NCBI GenBank assembly: GCA_017463485.1
Contig: JAFTPD010000002.1
Span: forward strand, 129,229-193,228
Source: Clostridia bacterium
GTDB taxonomy: Bacteria; Bacillota; Clostridia; Oscillospirales; CAG-272
Length of the DNA stretch: 64,000 nucleotides
Reading direction: 5' to 3'
The translations under genes and the position numbers were made by a program. The notes beneath the pieces were generated by a model. It did no database searches. It saw only the letters and a list, made by a program, of their open reading frames with translations, and was not told where the DNA came from. Below are positions 1 through 9,249 of the stretch, in pieces (the first letter of the stretch is position 1; each line of letters opens with the position of its first letter).

Positions 1-954
1 TTTGCAGACGTGCGGATATTCGGTTACGTAAACGAGGTCTGCGAGCGGTGCGAAATGCAGTTTTCTGCCGTTAGCTTTGACCTTGGCGATAACGTGACAG
101 TCGTTGCATTTCGCGGAACTGACGACAATATCGTCGGCTGGAAGGAGGATTTTCACCTATCCTTCCGCGAGGAAGTGCCGTCGCATAAAAAGGCGGTGGA
201 GTATCTTGCCGCCCACCCGCTGACGAGAAAAACTCATCTGTATGTAACCGGACACTCCAAGGGCGGCCACCTTGCCGTTTGGAGCGCGGTACATTCACAT
301 AAGAAGATACGCGACAAGATAGTTAAGGTATACAGCCTTGACGGTCCGGGCTTTTTGCCGCAGGTTATAGCGTCGGAGCAATACCGCGAAATGTCGGACA
401 GAATAACTACACTTGTGCCGCAGTCATCACTTGTCGGACTGTTGCTAGATAACGACCGATCCTTCCAGATCGTCAAAAGCAGAAAAAACGGATTGCTCCA
501 GCATAATCCCATGCTTTGGGAGGTAATGGGCGGCGGATTCGTAAGACTCCCACAGCTTTCCGCGCAGGGTGTCAAAAACGATACGGTACTGCGCGAAAAG
601 ATAGCTGCACTGACACCCGAGGAGCGGGAGCAATTTACCGAGGTGATTTTCGATATACTCAGCGCAACAGGGGCAAAAACCTTGTCGGAGCTAAACGAAA
701 GCAAGGTAAAAAACGCCATCACCGTAATTAAAATGGTAAACGAGCTTGACCGAGAAACACGCGACGCCGTAGGACTTCTCTTTGCGGCAATGCTGAATCT
801 TGACGTTGGCAAAAAGGGTAAGGAAAAGAGAGAACCGCAGGAAAACGGCAAAGCCGCGCGCGGCGAGCTTGACGTGACCTTCTTTCCGCTTGTTGCGGAA
901 GCCTTGAAGCGTGACCCCGCCGATAAAAAACAAAAGGGAAAGGAAACGAAATGA
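1..954 (+). CDS. DUF2974 (Mbeg1-like) alpha/beta-hydrolase, 5' end cut by window
   Basis: The reading frame is open from base 1 (codons F-A-D before the GTG at 10), so the true start probably lies outside the window. The visible product has a lipase-type nucleophile elbow GHSKGG near residue 82, preceded by a strand reading LYVT, and an FRGTDD motif near residue 35, as in DUF2974/Mbeg1-like lipase-fold proteins. The C-terminal quarter is charged (Lys/Glu) and probably disordered. No signal peptide can be judged. Its stop codon overlaps the holA start (ATGA), so the two are translationally coupled, although no functional link is known. The substrate cannot be inferred. Family assignment is from motif recognition; enzymatic activity is inference. 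Confidence 0.8.
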   Translation, partial: FADVRIFGYVNEVCERCEMQFSAVSFDLGDNVTVVAFRGTDDNIVGWKEDFHLSFREEVPSHKKAVEYLAAHPLTRKTHLYVTGHSKGGHLAVWSAVHSHKKIRDKIVKVYSLDGPGFLPQVIASEQYREMSDRITTLVPQSSLVGLLLDNDRSFQIVKSRKNGLLQHNPMLWEVMGGGFVRLPQLSAQGVKNDTVLREKIAALTPEEREQFTEVIFDILSATGAKTLSELNESKVKNAITVIKMVNELDRETRDAVGLLFAAMLNLDVGKKGKEKREPQENGKAARGELDVTFFPLVAEALKRDPADKKQKGKETK

Positions 955-1997
955 ATCTGTTAAAGGAAGCGGATCTTCGCCGAAAAATAAAAGCAGATCC
1001 TACGGGCGCGTATTTTTTCTTTGGCGAGGAGGATTATATGAAGGCGGCGGCTATATCTGCCGCCCGCGACGCAGTGCTTCACGCAAACGGTGACAGCGTT
1101 GGCGATTGCTTTAACGATATCCGCCTTGGCGGAACGGATTTCAGTGCCGACGCGCTTGCTGATGCCGCCAATTCTCCTCCTATGATGGGTGAGCGCAAGA
1201 TCATAACCGTCACGGGGCTTCGTATAGACGATATGAAGGCGGCAGATTTTGAAGACCTGTGCGCCACACTCTCTGAGATTTCCCGTCCCGAGTTTGACTA
1301 CAATCTCCTGATAATCTCGGTGGATTCGGATGCGTTTGATTACGGTACGCTTCCAAAGCGCCCGTCAGCAAAGCTGACAGCACTGTGCGAGCATCTGACC
1401 CCCGTGTATTTTGAACGCAATACCCCCGCACGGCTTGCCGCTTGGGTAGGTAAGCATTATCAGCACGGAGGGGCTGAGGCTGACGCGCAGGTCTGCTCCT
1501 TCACCGTTGATTGGTGCGGTAGAGATATGTATAAGCTGGCGTCCGAGATACATAAGGTCGCGTCCTATGTCCGCGCCAAGGGCAGGAAAGCGGTTACTGT
1601 CGACGACGTAAAGCTTGTGGCGATCCCCGCCGTGGAATACGACGCCTTCGCCTTTACCAACGCTATAATGGAGCAGCGACGCGACTTAGCATTGAATATT
1701 CTCGCCGACCTTAAATTCAGACGGGAAGAGCCTATAATCATTCTCTCGGAGGTCAACCGCGTGCTGTGCGATCTGCTGTCCGTCAAGGTCATGTCGGACG
1801 AGGGTGCAACGGTGGGAGAGGTCGCTGAGGCGTTGCGTATGCACGAATATAAAGCGGGACTTTATCTCCGTCAGGCAAAGAATATGGAGCTGACCCGACT
1901 CAAAGCCGCCGTCCGAAGCTGTGACGACGCTGATAAAGCCTTGAAGCTCTCCGCCAAAGGATATGCCGTTATTGAAAAGCTTATCTGTTCGCTTTAA
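951..1997 (+). CDS. holA: DNA polymerase III delta subunit
   Basis: 348 residues, typical for HolA. The N-terminal part carries the family signature around YFFFGEEDY (residues 21-29), where delta subunits read LYLLxGEExY, followed by an AAA+-like fold and the C-terminal collar domain (REEPIIILSEVNRVL region). Delta opens the beta sliding clamp within the clamp-loader complex. It lacks a functional ATP site, as expected for the family. The ATG overlaps the stop of the upstream hydrolase gene, so it is probably co-transcribed with it. In many Clostridia holA stands next to comEC or rpsT; neither is visible here, although a ComEC-like hydrolase lies at 62.3 kb. Confidence 0.92.
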   Translation: MNLLKEADLRRKIKADPTGAYFFFGEEDYMKAAAISAARDAVLHANGDSVGDCFNDIRLGGTDFSADALADAANSPPMMGERKIITVTGLRIDDMKAADFEDLCATLSEISRPEFDYNLLIISVDSDAFDYGTLPKRPSAKLTALCEHLTPVYFERNTPARLAAWVGKHYQHGGAEADAQVCSFTVDWCGRDMYKLASEIHKVASYVRAKGRKAVTVDDVKLVAIPAVEYDAFAFTNAIMEQRRDLALNILADLKFRREEPIIILSEVNRVLCDLLSVKVMSDEGATVGEVAEALRMHEYKAGLYLRQAKNMELTRLKAAVRSCDDADKALKLSAKGYAVIEKLICSL

Positions 1998-2086
1998 GTG
2001 CATTTTATACAAATTGCCTCGCCGCGTTTTGTGTATGTTTGCTACAAAAAATTGGCTTGGCGTTTAAAGTTTATTAAAATTACCGA

Positions 2087-2115
2087 TTGAATTTGCTGAA
2101 AATTTGGTATATAAT
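2087..2115 (+). promoter_or_regulatory. Sigma-A promoter of the HPr-like gene
   Basis: TTGAAT at 2087-2092 and TATAAT at 2110-2115, separated by 17 bases. It is about 100 bases before the start codon at 2217. Confidence 0.75.
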
Positions 2116-2216
2116 GTAAGTGTAAAGGTAGAGCACCACCGCATTGGAGCTTGAGCCTTTTCGGAAAAAATGCAACAGACCGCACAAAAAGAAAGATGCG
2201 GCAGAAAGGAACGGAA

Positions 2217-2459
2217 ATGAAATCCATTTATATTAAGCTCAGTACGATTGACGACGTATATTCCTTTGTAAACATTATCGTCGGTTTTAACGGCGACGTG
2301 GATCTTGAGTCCGGCCGTTACAAGGTAGACGGAAAATCCCTGTTGGGTATTTTCAGCCTTGACCTTCGCAAACCCATTAAGCTGACCTTCCACGACGATT
2401 CCAAGGTTGACGAGCTTTTCGCAAAGATCAAGCGCTTCGTTGTAGAAAAGGCAGAATAA
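2217..2459 (+). CDS. HPr-like protein lacking the active-site histidine
   Basis: 80 residues, the length and fold pattern of HPr phosphocarrier proteins. The start ATG at 2217 follows a GAAAGGAACGG ribosome site; earlier in-frame starts lack one. The regulatory Ser46 neighbourhood is preserved (residues around KSLLGIFSLDL match the KSIMGVMSLG pattern of HPr). The N-terminal HARPA loop, which holds the phosphorylated His15, is replaced by a stretch reading TIDDVYSF with no histidine. It therefore cannot accept phosphate from Enzyme I in the usual way. Such His-less HPr paralogues (Crh is one example in Bacillus) can act as Ser-phosphorylated regulators; that role here is inference. It is monocistronic, with its own promoter and terminator. 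Confidence 0.75.
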   Translation: MKSIYIKLSTIDDVYSFVNIIVGFNGDVDLESGRYKVDGKSLLGIFSLDLRKPIKLTFHDDSKVDELFAKIKRFVVEKAE

Positions 2460-2516
2460 GACTGAAATTCAGATGCGGCTGATATACTTTTGATGATGAT
2501 ACGATAATGACATATC

Positions 2517-2553
2517 ATGGACCCCGACGCCGAGAGCGTCGGGGTCCATTTTG
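2517..2553 (+). terminator. Intrinsic terminator after the HPr-like gene
   Basis: A perfect 14-bp stem (2517-2530 with 2536-2549) with a five-base loop, followed by a short T run. Confidence 0.85.
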
Positions 2554-2583
2554 TAAAATAAGGGATAAATAAAGCAAATCCCC

Positions 2584-2612
2584 TTGACAAAATGACGAGA
2601 TTGGTTTATAAT
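2584..2612 (+). promoter_or_regulatory. Consensus sigma-A promoter of proS
   Basis: TTGACA (2584-2589), 17 bases, TATAAT (2607-2612): a perfect consensus. The leader before the start codon is only about 40 bases, so there is no room for a T-box. Confidence 0.88.
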
Positions 2613-2657
2613 AAACTGTAACTATATCATAAACAGTCGAAAGGCAGAAACAATAAA

Positions 2658-4094
2658 ATGGCAAAAGAAAAAATGGTTGAACAGATCACGTCAATGGATA
2701 CCGACTTTGCGCAGTGGTATACCGACGTTGTAAAAAAAGCGGAGCTGGTTGATTATTCGGGCGTGCACGGTTGTATGATCATCCGCCCCTACGGATACGC
2801 GATCTGGGAAAATATTCAGGCAGATCTTGATGCAAGATTCAAAAAGCTTGGACACGAAAACGTATATATGCCTATGTTCATTCCCGAAAGCCTGCTTCAG
2901 AAGGAAAAGGATCACGTAAACGGCTTTGCTCCCGAATGTGCGTGGGTAACGGTTGGCGGCGAGAATAAGCTGTCCGAGCGTCTTGCTATCCGTCCTACCT
3001 CCGAAACACTTTTCTGCGAGCATTACAGAAATATAATCCACTCCTACCGCGACCTGCCCAAGCTGTATAACCAGTGGTGTAGCGTCGTGCGCTGGGAAAA
3101 GACCACCCGTCCCTTCCTCCGTACCTCCGAGTTCTTGTGGCAGGAGGGACATACTATGCACGAGACCGAGGAGGAGGCACTCCGCGAAACACGTCAGATG
3201 CTTCAGGTATACGAGGACTTTTACAGAGAGTCGCTTGCTATCCCCGCTATTGTCGGACGTAAGACCGAGAAGGAAAAGTTTGCGGGAGCAGAAGAAACCT
3301 ATACTATTGAGCCTATGATGCACAATGGCGTAGCTCTTCAGGGCGGTACGTCGCATTACTTCGGCACGGGATTCTGCAAGGCATTTGATATTACTTACAC
3401 CGATAAAGAAAACAAGGTGCAGTATCCTCACCAGACTTCATGGGGAGTTTCCACCCGTATGATCGGTGCGATCATTATGACTCACGGCGACGATAACGGA
3501 CTTATCCTGCCTCCGAGAGTAGCCCCCATTCAGGTAGTCATCATTCCCGCCGCTCAGCATAAGGAGGGCGTTCTTGAAGCCGCAGGCGCACTCAAGGATA
3601 AGCTTGCTGAAAGCTTCCGCGTAAAGCTGGATGACAGCGATAACTCTGCGGGCTGGAAGTTCAGCCAGTACGAGATGAAGGGCGTTCCCGTAAGACTTGA
3701 AATAGGCCCTCGCGATATTGCCTCCAACTCCTGCGTGCTTGTCAGCCGCGTTACAAGAGAAAAGAAGATCGTATCTCTCGACAATATTGTAGAGGAGGTA
3801 CAGGCAATGCTGGATCAGGTGCACGAGGAGCTTTACAACCGCGCGCTTGAAAACCTCAAGTCCAAGACTCACGAGGCGAAGGACTTTGATGAGTTTACCG
3901 ATATCGCTACCAACCGTCCCGGCTTCATCAAGGCTATGTGGTGCGGTGACGTTGAGTGCGAGGATAAAATCAAGGACGTAACGGGCGGTGTCAAGTCCCG
4001 TTGCATACCCTTTGATGAGGAAAAGCTGTCCGACGTTTGCGCTTGCTGCGGAAAGCCCGCCAAGCACCTGGTCGTCTGGGGCAGACAGTATTGA
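2658..4094 (+). CDS. proS: Prolyl-tRNA synthetase, archaeal/eukaryal (short) type
   Basis: 478 residues. The sequence opens with a [18 protein letters not shown] segment and carries class II motifs: motif 2 around [15 protein letters not shown] (near residue 150) and motif 3 in a [17 protein letters not shown] segment (near residue 265). The C-terminal part has paired cysteines (CGDVEC, CACCG), the zinc-binding extension typical of the archaeal/eukaryal form. It lacks the INS editing domain of the long bacterial ProS, consistent with its length. Charges tRNA(Pro) with proline in the cytoplasm. Its own consensus promoter drives it. This type is common in Clostridia and Bacteroidetes, so its presence alone is not evidence of recent transfer. 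Confidence 0.95.
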   Translation: MAKEKMVEQITSMDTDFAQWYTDVVKKAELVDYSGVHGCMIIRPYGYAIWENIQADLDARFKKLGHENVYMPMFIPESLLQKEKDHVNGFAPECAWVTVGGENKLSERLAIRPTSETLFCEHYRNIIHSYRDLPKLYNQWCSVVRWEKTTRPFLRTSEFLWQEGHTMHETEEEALRETRQMLQVYEDFYRESLAIPAIVGRKTEKEKFAGAEETYTIEPMMHNGVALQGGTSHYFGTGFCKAFDITYTDKENKVQYPHQTSWGVSTRMIGAIIMTHGDDNGLILPPRVAPIQVVIIPAAQHKEGVLEAAGALKDKLAESFRVKLDDSDNSAGWKFSQYEMKGVPVRLEIGPRDIASNSCVLVSRVTREKKIVSLDNIVEEVQAMLDQVHEELYNRALENLKSKTHEAKDFDEFTDIATNRPGFIKAMWCGDVECEDKIKDVTGGVKSRCIPFDEEKLSDVCACCGKPAKHLVVWGRQY

Positions 4095-4107
4095 TATATT
4101 AAAAATT

Positions 4108-4138
4108 ACTACTCCCGCGGAAACACCGCGGGAGTAGT
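4108..4138 (+). terminator. GC-rich stem-loop between proS and the SEDS gene
   Basis: A perfect 13-bp inverted repeat (4108-4120 with 4126-4138). There is no T run on the plus side; the next bases are the ribosome binding site AAAGG of the SEDS gene. On the minus strand it is followed by a short T run, but no minus gene ends here. It may be a weak terminator or attenuator, or a structure affecting initiation. Confidence 0.45.
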
Positions 4139-4152
4139 TGAAAGGAAAGCTA

Positions 4153-5304
4153 ATGCCGAGATCAGCACAGGGTACGGTCAAAAAACGTTTTCTGCTTCTT
4201 TTGCGCCGAATCAACTGCGTTGACCCGGTTCTTTTTGTATGCACGCTTGCCTTGACAGCGATCAGTATCGTGACCGTCTACGGTGCGGTGGACAACTTCG
4301 GTCAGAGCAAGCTGAAAATGCAGATAGCCATGGCGATAGTTGGTATAATACTTACATACGTCGTCGCAAATCTTGACTATCACGTTATCGTGGATAAGCT
4401 ATGGCTGTTTATGCTGATATTCTCCATAGCTATTCTTACCGTCACCCTCTTTCTCGGAACGACGGGCGCAGAGAGGGAAACGGCAAATAAAAGCTGGCTG
4501 ACTATTCCTATCGTGGGAATTGCCATACAGCCGTCCGAGTTTGTCAAAATAACCTTTATCTGTACCTTTTCAAAGCATCTGTTAACAGTGGGGGACAGAA
4601 TAAACCGCCCACGTGAGCTGCTGCTTTTGCTTCTCCACGCAGGCGCAATTATCGGCTGTATCCTTCTGTCGGGCGACCTCGGCGTTGCCCTCGTCTATAT
4701 CGCAGTGATGCTGATAATGCTGTTCGTCGCGGGACTTAATCTGTGGTATTTCGGCGGTGGTGTGCTTTTGCTCCTCGGAGGATTACCGTTTTTGTGGAAT
4801 TTCCTCGCTCCGTATCAGCAGGACAGAATACTCGTGGGCTTTGACCCCGAGCTTGACCCGCTTGATAAGGGCTGGCAGCCGCTTCTCAGCCGTCAGTGTA
4901 TTGAAAACGGAGGACTTTTCGGAGTCGGACTTTTCGGCGGGGGTGACTATGAGCAGCTTGCCGCATCCCATACCGACTTCATATTCGCCACCGTCTGCGA
5001 GAAATTCGGATTTTTAGGTGGGGCAGTGGTAGTCATAACACTTATCGTTATGGCGGCAAGAATACTGTGGATAGGCAGACAGGCAAGCCACGACTACGGA
5101 ATGTTTATCTGTGTCGGCGTTGCGGCAGTGCTTATCGCGCAGAGCGTTGAAAATATCGGAATGTGCCTCGCAATGCTGCCCGTCGTCGGAATAACTCTGC
5201 CGTTTTTGTCCTGCGGTGGATCGTCACTGCTTGCTACCTACATCCTTATCGGAATGGTACATAGCGTCCGCGCTCACAGCCCTATGCGCCGTATCCACGA
5301 GTAA
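4153..5304 (+). CDS. FtsW/RodA/SpoVE (SEDS) peptidoglycan glycosyltransferase
   Basis: 383 residues with about ten hydrophobic membrane segments. The start ATG at 4153 follows AAAGGAAAGC. Family signatures are present: QPSEFVKI (near residue 140), a loop with ENGGLFGVGLFGG, then ASHTDFIFA, whose Asp corresponds to the proposed catalytic residue of SEDS enzymes, and LPFLSCGGSS near the C-terminus. SEDS proteins polymerise lipid II together with a class B PBP. No partner PBP is adjacent, so elongation (RodA), division (FtsW) and sporulation (SpoVE) roles cannot be separated from sequence alone. The 3' end overlaps the convergent gene by about 80 bases. Confidence 0.9.
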   Translation: MPRSAQGTVKKRFLLLLRRINCVDPVLFVCTLALTAISIVTVYGAVDNFGQSKLKMQIAMAIVGIILTYVVANLDYHVIVDKLWLFMLIFSIAILTVTLFLGTTGAERETANKSWLTIPIVGIAIQPSEFVKITFICTFSKHLLTVGDRINRPRELLLLLLHAGAIIGCILLSGDLGVALVYIAVMLIMLFVAGLNLWYFGGGVLLLLGGLPFLWNFLAPYQQDRILVGFDPELDPLDKGWQPLLSRQCIENGGLFGVGLFGGGDYEQLAASHTDFIFATVCEKFGFLGGAVVVITLIVMAARILWIGRQASHDYGMFICVGVAAVLIAQSVENIGMCLAMLPVVGITLPFLSCGGSSLLATYILIGMVHSVRAHSPMRRIHE

Positions 5305-5742
5305 CGGATATTCAAAAACGTATTTTCGGACGAGAGTGGAAAGTATGCAGGCAACGACGGACAAAAGAAACCATAAAACGCTCATGGAAAAGCAGATCTG
5401 CCCGAGAAAATTCAAAGGCTTTGAGCTGTAATCCCAAATATTCATGCCCATAAAAATGTTCAGTATACAGCCCGCCAAAAGCTCGAGCGCGGTAATTATT
5501 ACAGCGCCCAGAAAAGCGCGGAAGGCAAGGGAACGGTGATGGAAAAATCGGTTTGCGTGGTAAATAAAATAAAAGCACAGCCCGCCGAGCAAACCCATAG
5601 TCGGGTGTGACCAGCCACGCCAGCCAAGCTCCATGAGATAGTAAAGCGTGCCTCCCGAGGCAAATAAAAACAGCGTTAACAGAATATTGTTCCAAGCCGC
5701 GTCTGTATGGGCGCGGCTTGCTTGATCTTTTTGTGATCTCAT
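5224..5742 (-). CDS. Membrane protein of the PF06541 (putative ABC transporter permease, CmpB-like) family
   Basis: 172 residues with four hydrophobic segments. The start is set at 5742 because AAGGAGC stands about eight bases upstream; an in-frame ATG at 5775 lacks such a site. Conserved family features are visible: LYYLMELGWRGWSHPTMGLLGG near residue 35, ALELLAGCILN, and NIWDYSSKPLNFLGQIC. This family is named as a putative ABC permease, but its function is not established. The last 27 codons run antisense into the end of the SEDS gene, an unusual overlap for convergent genes; the family normally ends near the RKYVF motif, so the tail may be recent read-through sequence. Confidence 0.75.
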   Translation of the reverse strand: MRSQKDQASRAHTDAAWNNILLTLFLFASGGTLYYLMELGWRGWSHPTMGLLGGLCFYFIYHANRFFHHRSLAFRAFLGAVIITALELLAGCILNIFMGMNIWDYSSKPLNFLGQICFSMSVLWFLLSVVACILSTLVRKYVFEYPLLVDTAHRAVSADAMYHSDKDVGSKQ

Positions 5743-5933
5743 AGCAAGCTCCTTGAAGATTTTGGTTTGTAACATATTAACATGTCAAATTTATGCAAAA
5801 TACCAAATTTGTTGTGCATTTACGACATATTTTGCTTTTCTATTTGTATCAAATGTGAAATTGCTGTATAACAGCCACAGAAAACGGAGGCAAAATGTGT
5901 GAAAATGGATATGGGGAAATAAGCAAAAACCCC

Positions 5934-5962
5934 TTGCCAAAAAAACAATTCTGTGGTATACT
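5934..5962 (+). promoter_or_regulatory. Sigma-A promoter of nagA
   Basis: TTGCCA (5934-5939), 17 bases, TATACT (5957-5962), with TGTGG directly before the -10. No clear operator is seen between the promoter and the gene. Confidence 0.75.
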
Positions 5963-5995
5963 ATATCTTGTATACATTTTAGGCGTGCGAAAGGA

Positions 5996-7162
5996 ATGAT
6001 AGATTTGTCACTTTTGATTTGTAACGCAAAGGTATATGACTCTGAACACAAAGAGTTTTTCGACGGCTCGGTGCTGACCGAGCAGGATAGAATAGTATGC
6101 GTCAGCCGTGACCCTGCACCTCTCGAACCCGACGGAGCTACCGTTGTGGATGCCGAGGGACGTATGCTCATCCCGGGACTTGTTGATATACATACTCACG
6201 GCAGAGCGGGCGGCGATTTCAATACCGCCGACGACTCCCTTATGATAAAAATGGCAAAGAGCTATCTTTCGTCGGGAGTTACCGCAGTAATGCCCACATT
6301 GGCTTCTGCCACGCTTGACGAGCTGACGGCTTCAGTCGAGCGCATCAACACCTTGAGATGTGTCGAAGGAAGCTTGCCTTACGTCATAGGCGTTCACCTT
6401 GAGGGAAGATATCTCAATCCCTCAAAGCGTGGTGCACACGCTCCCGAATTGCTGTGCGCTCTTGACGCGGACGAGCTTGAGAATATCATTAACCGCATCC
6501 ACGGCGAAAAGCATATAAGTGCGGCACTTGAGCTTGATACTGACGGTTCCTTTCTCCGTCGCGCCCTTGAGCTTGGCGCGACCGTAGGACTCGGACATAC
6601 TGCGGCTGACTTTGCAACTGCCACAAAGCTCATCAATAGCGGCGTCACCACAATGACGCATCTTTTCAACGCAATGCCGCCTCTCCATCACCGTGACGGA
6701 GGTGCTGTTGCCGCAGGTCTGCTTGGCAGTGCATATTGCGAGCTTATCTGCGACGGATTCCATATCGCGCCCGAGATGGTCAAAATGGCTTATCGCCTGC
6801 TGAAGGATGATGATCGCCTCGTGCTTATCACGGATTCCATGGAAGCGACGGATTGTGCGGACGGTGAATATACTATCGCAGGTATGCCTGTGACCGTCAA
6901 GGACGGAAAGGCAAGAACGCACGACGGCGCTATCGCGGGAAGCACGCTGACGCTTCTTGACGGCGTGAAAAATCTTACCGACTTTGCAGAAATACCGTTT
7001 GAGGATGCGCTCTATTGCGCTACTCTTGCACCCGCAAGGGCTGTCGGAATTTCGGACGAGCTTGGCTCAATAGAAAAGGGAAAAAGAGCGGATATGCTCC
7101 TCCTTGATAAGGATTTCCGAATTCAGCTTATTGTATGCGGAGGCGAAAAAGTCAAATTTTGA
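5996..7162 (+). CDS. nagA: N-acetylglucosamine-6-phosphate deacetylase
   Basis: Up to 388 residues. Metal and catalytic motifs of the amidohydrolase family are in order: HTHG (near 65), HLEG with the metal-binding Glu (near 130), GHT and LFNAM (near 195-220), DGFH (near 245), and the catalytic Asp in TDSMEA (near 275). HLEGP is normally conserved; here HLEGR is read. It converts GlcNAc-6-P to GlcN-6-P plus acetate. The start is uncertain: the ATG at 5996 sits one base after AAAGG, too close, whereas a TTG at 6005 has correct spacing. nagB is not next to it. The gene has its own promoter. Confidence 0.93.
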   Translation: MIDLSLLICNAKVYDSEHKEFFDGSVLTEQDRIVCVSRDPAPLEPDGATVVDAEGRMLIPGLVDIHTHGRAGGDFNTADDSLMIKMAKSYLSSGVTAVMPTLASATLDELTASVERINTLRCVEGSLPYVIGVHLEGRYLNPSKRGAHAPELLCALDADELENIINRIHGEKHISAALELDTDGSFLRRALELGATVGLGHTAADFATATKLINSGVTTMTHLFNAMPPLHHRDGGAVAAGLLGSAYCELICDGFHIAPEMVKMAYRLLKDDDRLVLITDSMEATDCADGEYTIAGMPVTVKDGKARTHDGAIAGSTLTLLDGVKNLTDFAEIPFEDALYCATLAPARAVGISDELGSIEKGKRADMLLLDKDFRIQLIVCGGEKVKF

Positions 7163-7213
7163 TCCGTATTCTCTGCATTTGCGCCAAAATAAAAACAGGT
7201 GGGTAATTTAAAA

Positions 7214-9211
7214 TTGAATCACACACATAATATAAACAAAAAGAAAAACAGCTTTTGGTCAAAGCTGTTCGGAAGAAAAGGACTGCTGATATTAGTTGAC
7301 GGCTGTTGTCTTTTAGTAGCATACGCAATCGTCGCATTTATCTCAAGCTCCTTCGGAGTACCGACGAAAATCGAATTTGACCTTCCCAAATACGTAATAA
7401 ACGTTGCAATATTCGCGTTCTATATATTGCTTATGAGAGCAATATTCAAGTCCTATTCCAACGTTTCGAGATACGCAAACTCCAAATCCTACATTTCTTA
7501 CGTCTTTGCCGACGTAAGCGCAGGCATTTTGGGTTATGTCACGGTGCATTTTGTGGATGCAAGCGCTCCCGCAGATATAGGTCTTCTCAACAGCGTTTGC
7601 GTTATCGCGCTTTTTGATCTTGCAACGCTTGTTTCGCGCTTCTTGTATCAGCAGCTCTATCAGCGGCATAATGCCAATGAGTTCAAGGGTTCAAACAAGA
7701 TCGGTGTCGCTATCGTTGGCGCAGGTCAGGTCGGCGCGCTTCTCGCAGAGGAGCTTACTTATAAACGCTCTCACTACAAGCCGCTCTGCTTTATTGACCG
7801 AGATCCCGAAAAGATAGGTGGCAGAGTTTGCGGACTTAAGGTATTTGCTGAGAACGACGACGTTGCGGACGTTGTAAAAAGACTTGACGTGCAGGAGATT
7901 TTCATTGCAATCGATTCAATGACGTCAAAGCAGACCAAGGAGATGCACGAGCGTTACAGCCGCACAGGCTGTAAGGTCAAGATATACGATTTCCCCATGA
8001 AGGATGCGACGTCATCAGGTCTTGACGCAAAAAGGAGAGTCATTCGTGAAATCAAGATAGAGGACCTTCTGTTCCGCGACGCTCACAAAATTGATATCAT
8101 GACCATAGCGCCTTACTATCACGGAAAGACCGTGCTGGTAACGGGCGGCGGCGGATCTATCGGAAGCGAGCTTTGCCGTCAGATCGCAAAATGCTCGCCC
8201 AAAAAGCTGATAATTCTGGATATTTACGAGAACAACGCCTACGATATACAGCAAAAGCTCATCCGTAAATATGGGGACGAGCTGGATCTTGCCGTGGAGA
8301 TAGCCTCCGTGCGCGACATTGACAGACTCGACTGTGTATTTGCAAATTACCGTCCCGACGTGGTATTTCACGCCGCGGCGCATAAGCACGTGCCTTTGAT
8401 GGAGCATAGCTCCTGCGAGGCGATAAAAAATAACGTCATAGGTACTTATAATACCGCTAATATGGCAGAAAAATACGGGGTGTCAAAGTTCATCCTCGTT
8501 TCTACCGATAAAGCGGTAAATCCCACGAATATCATGGGCGCGTCCAAGCGTATGTGCGAAATGGTGATACAGTGCCGCACGGATAGCAGAACATCATTCT
8601 CCGCTGTAAGATTCGGAAATGTGCTTGGTTCTAACGGCTCGGTAATACCTCTGTTCCGCGAGCAGATAACCGCAGGCGGACCTATTACGCTGACGGATAA
8701 GCGCATCATCAGATATTTTATGACCATTCCCGAGGCAAGCCAGCTTGTTATGCAGGCGGGTGCTATGGCAAAGAGCGGGGAATTGTTTGTGCTTGATATG
8801 GGCAGACCGATAAAGATCCTCGATATGGCTGAAAATATGATACGCCTTGCAGGACTGCAGCCTTATAATGATATTGATATCGTAGAGATAGGTCTGCGCC
8901 CTGGCGAAAAGCTGTACGAGGAGCTGCTTATCAAGACCGAAACCCTTGATAAGACGGATAACGAGCTTATATTTATAGAAAAAGATGCACCCCTTACCCG
9001 TGATGAGGTGGAGCGCCGCATAGGTATTCTGCGCGAAGCGGTGGAAAGAAATAAGGATAAGCTGGAAGCCTCAGATATCAAGGCGGCAATGATGCAGGTC
9101 GTTCCGACTTACCACGAGCCGGAGGAGGTAAACAGAAAGGCTTATAAGTCGGATGAAATGCGCTCTGCAAATACTCCCGACTCCGAAGAAAAGGTTTTAG
9201 TCAACGCATAA
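7214..9211 (+). CDS. Membrane-bound nucleotide-sugar 4,6-dehydratase/epimerase (CapD/PglF family)
   Basis: About 665 residues. Four N-terminal membrane segments (roughly residues 20-135) are followed by a CoA-binding-like Rossmann domain (AIVGAGQVGALLAEEL, near 165) and a second, catalytic SDR domain (LVTGGGGSIGSELCRQI, near 310). The active-site region reads VSTDKAVNPTN then MGASK, the Met/Lys form seen in UDP-GlcNAc 4,6-dehydratases. Likely product: a 4-keto-6-deoxy sugar nucleotide for surface glycans. A TTG at 7214, ten bases after AGGTGGG, is the better start than the GTG at 7199, which lies inside that site. It stands alone rather than in a capsule cluster. A terminator follows. Confidence 0.9.
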   Translation: MNHTHNINKKKNSFWSKLFGRKGLLILVDGCCLLVAYAIVAFISSSFGVPTKIEFDLPKYVINVAIFAFYILLMRAIFKSYSNVSRYANSKSYISYVFADVSAGILGYVTVHFVDASAPADIGLLNSVCVIALFDLATLVSRFLYQQLYQRHNANEFKGSNKIGVAIVGAGQVGALLAEELTYKRSHYKPLCFIDRDPEKIGGRVCGLKVFAENDDVADVVKRLDVQEIFIAIDSMTSKQTKEMHERYSRTGCKVKIYDFPMKDATSSGLDAKRRVIREIKIEDLLFRDAHKIDIMTIAPYYHGKTVLVTGGGGSIGSELCRQIAKCSPKKLIILDIYENNAYDIQQKLIRKYGDELDLAVEIASVRDIDRLDCVFANYRPDVVFHAAAHKHVPLMEHSSCEAIKNNVIGTYNTANMAEKYGVSKFILVSTDKAVNPTNIMGASKRMCEMVIQCRTDSRTSFSAVRFGNVLGSNGSVIPLFREQITAGGPITLTDKRIIRYFMTIPEASQLVMQAGAMAKSGELFVLDMGRPIKILDMAENMIRLAGLQPYNDIDIVEIGLRPGEKLYEELLIKTETLDKTDNELIFIEKDAPLTRDEVERRIGILREAVERNKDKLEASDIKAAMMQVVPTYHEPEEVNRKAYKSDEMRSANTPDSEEKVLVNA

Positions 9212-9214
9212 AAT

Positions 9215-9242
9215 AAAAAAGCACTCGCAAGAGTGCTTTTTT
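9215..9242. terminator. Bidirectional intrinsic terminator
   Basis: Stem of AAAAAAGCACTC with GAGTGCTTTTTT around a GCAA loop; A and T tracts on both sides serve the plus gene ending at 9211 and the minus gene ending at 9250. Confidence 0.9.
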
Positions 9243-9249
9243 ACTTTAA

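Noticed and set aside
2613-2657. T-box riboswitch before proS
   Set aside because: The promoter leaves only about 45 leader bases, far too short for a T-box.
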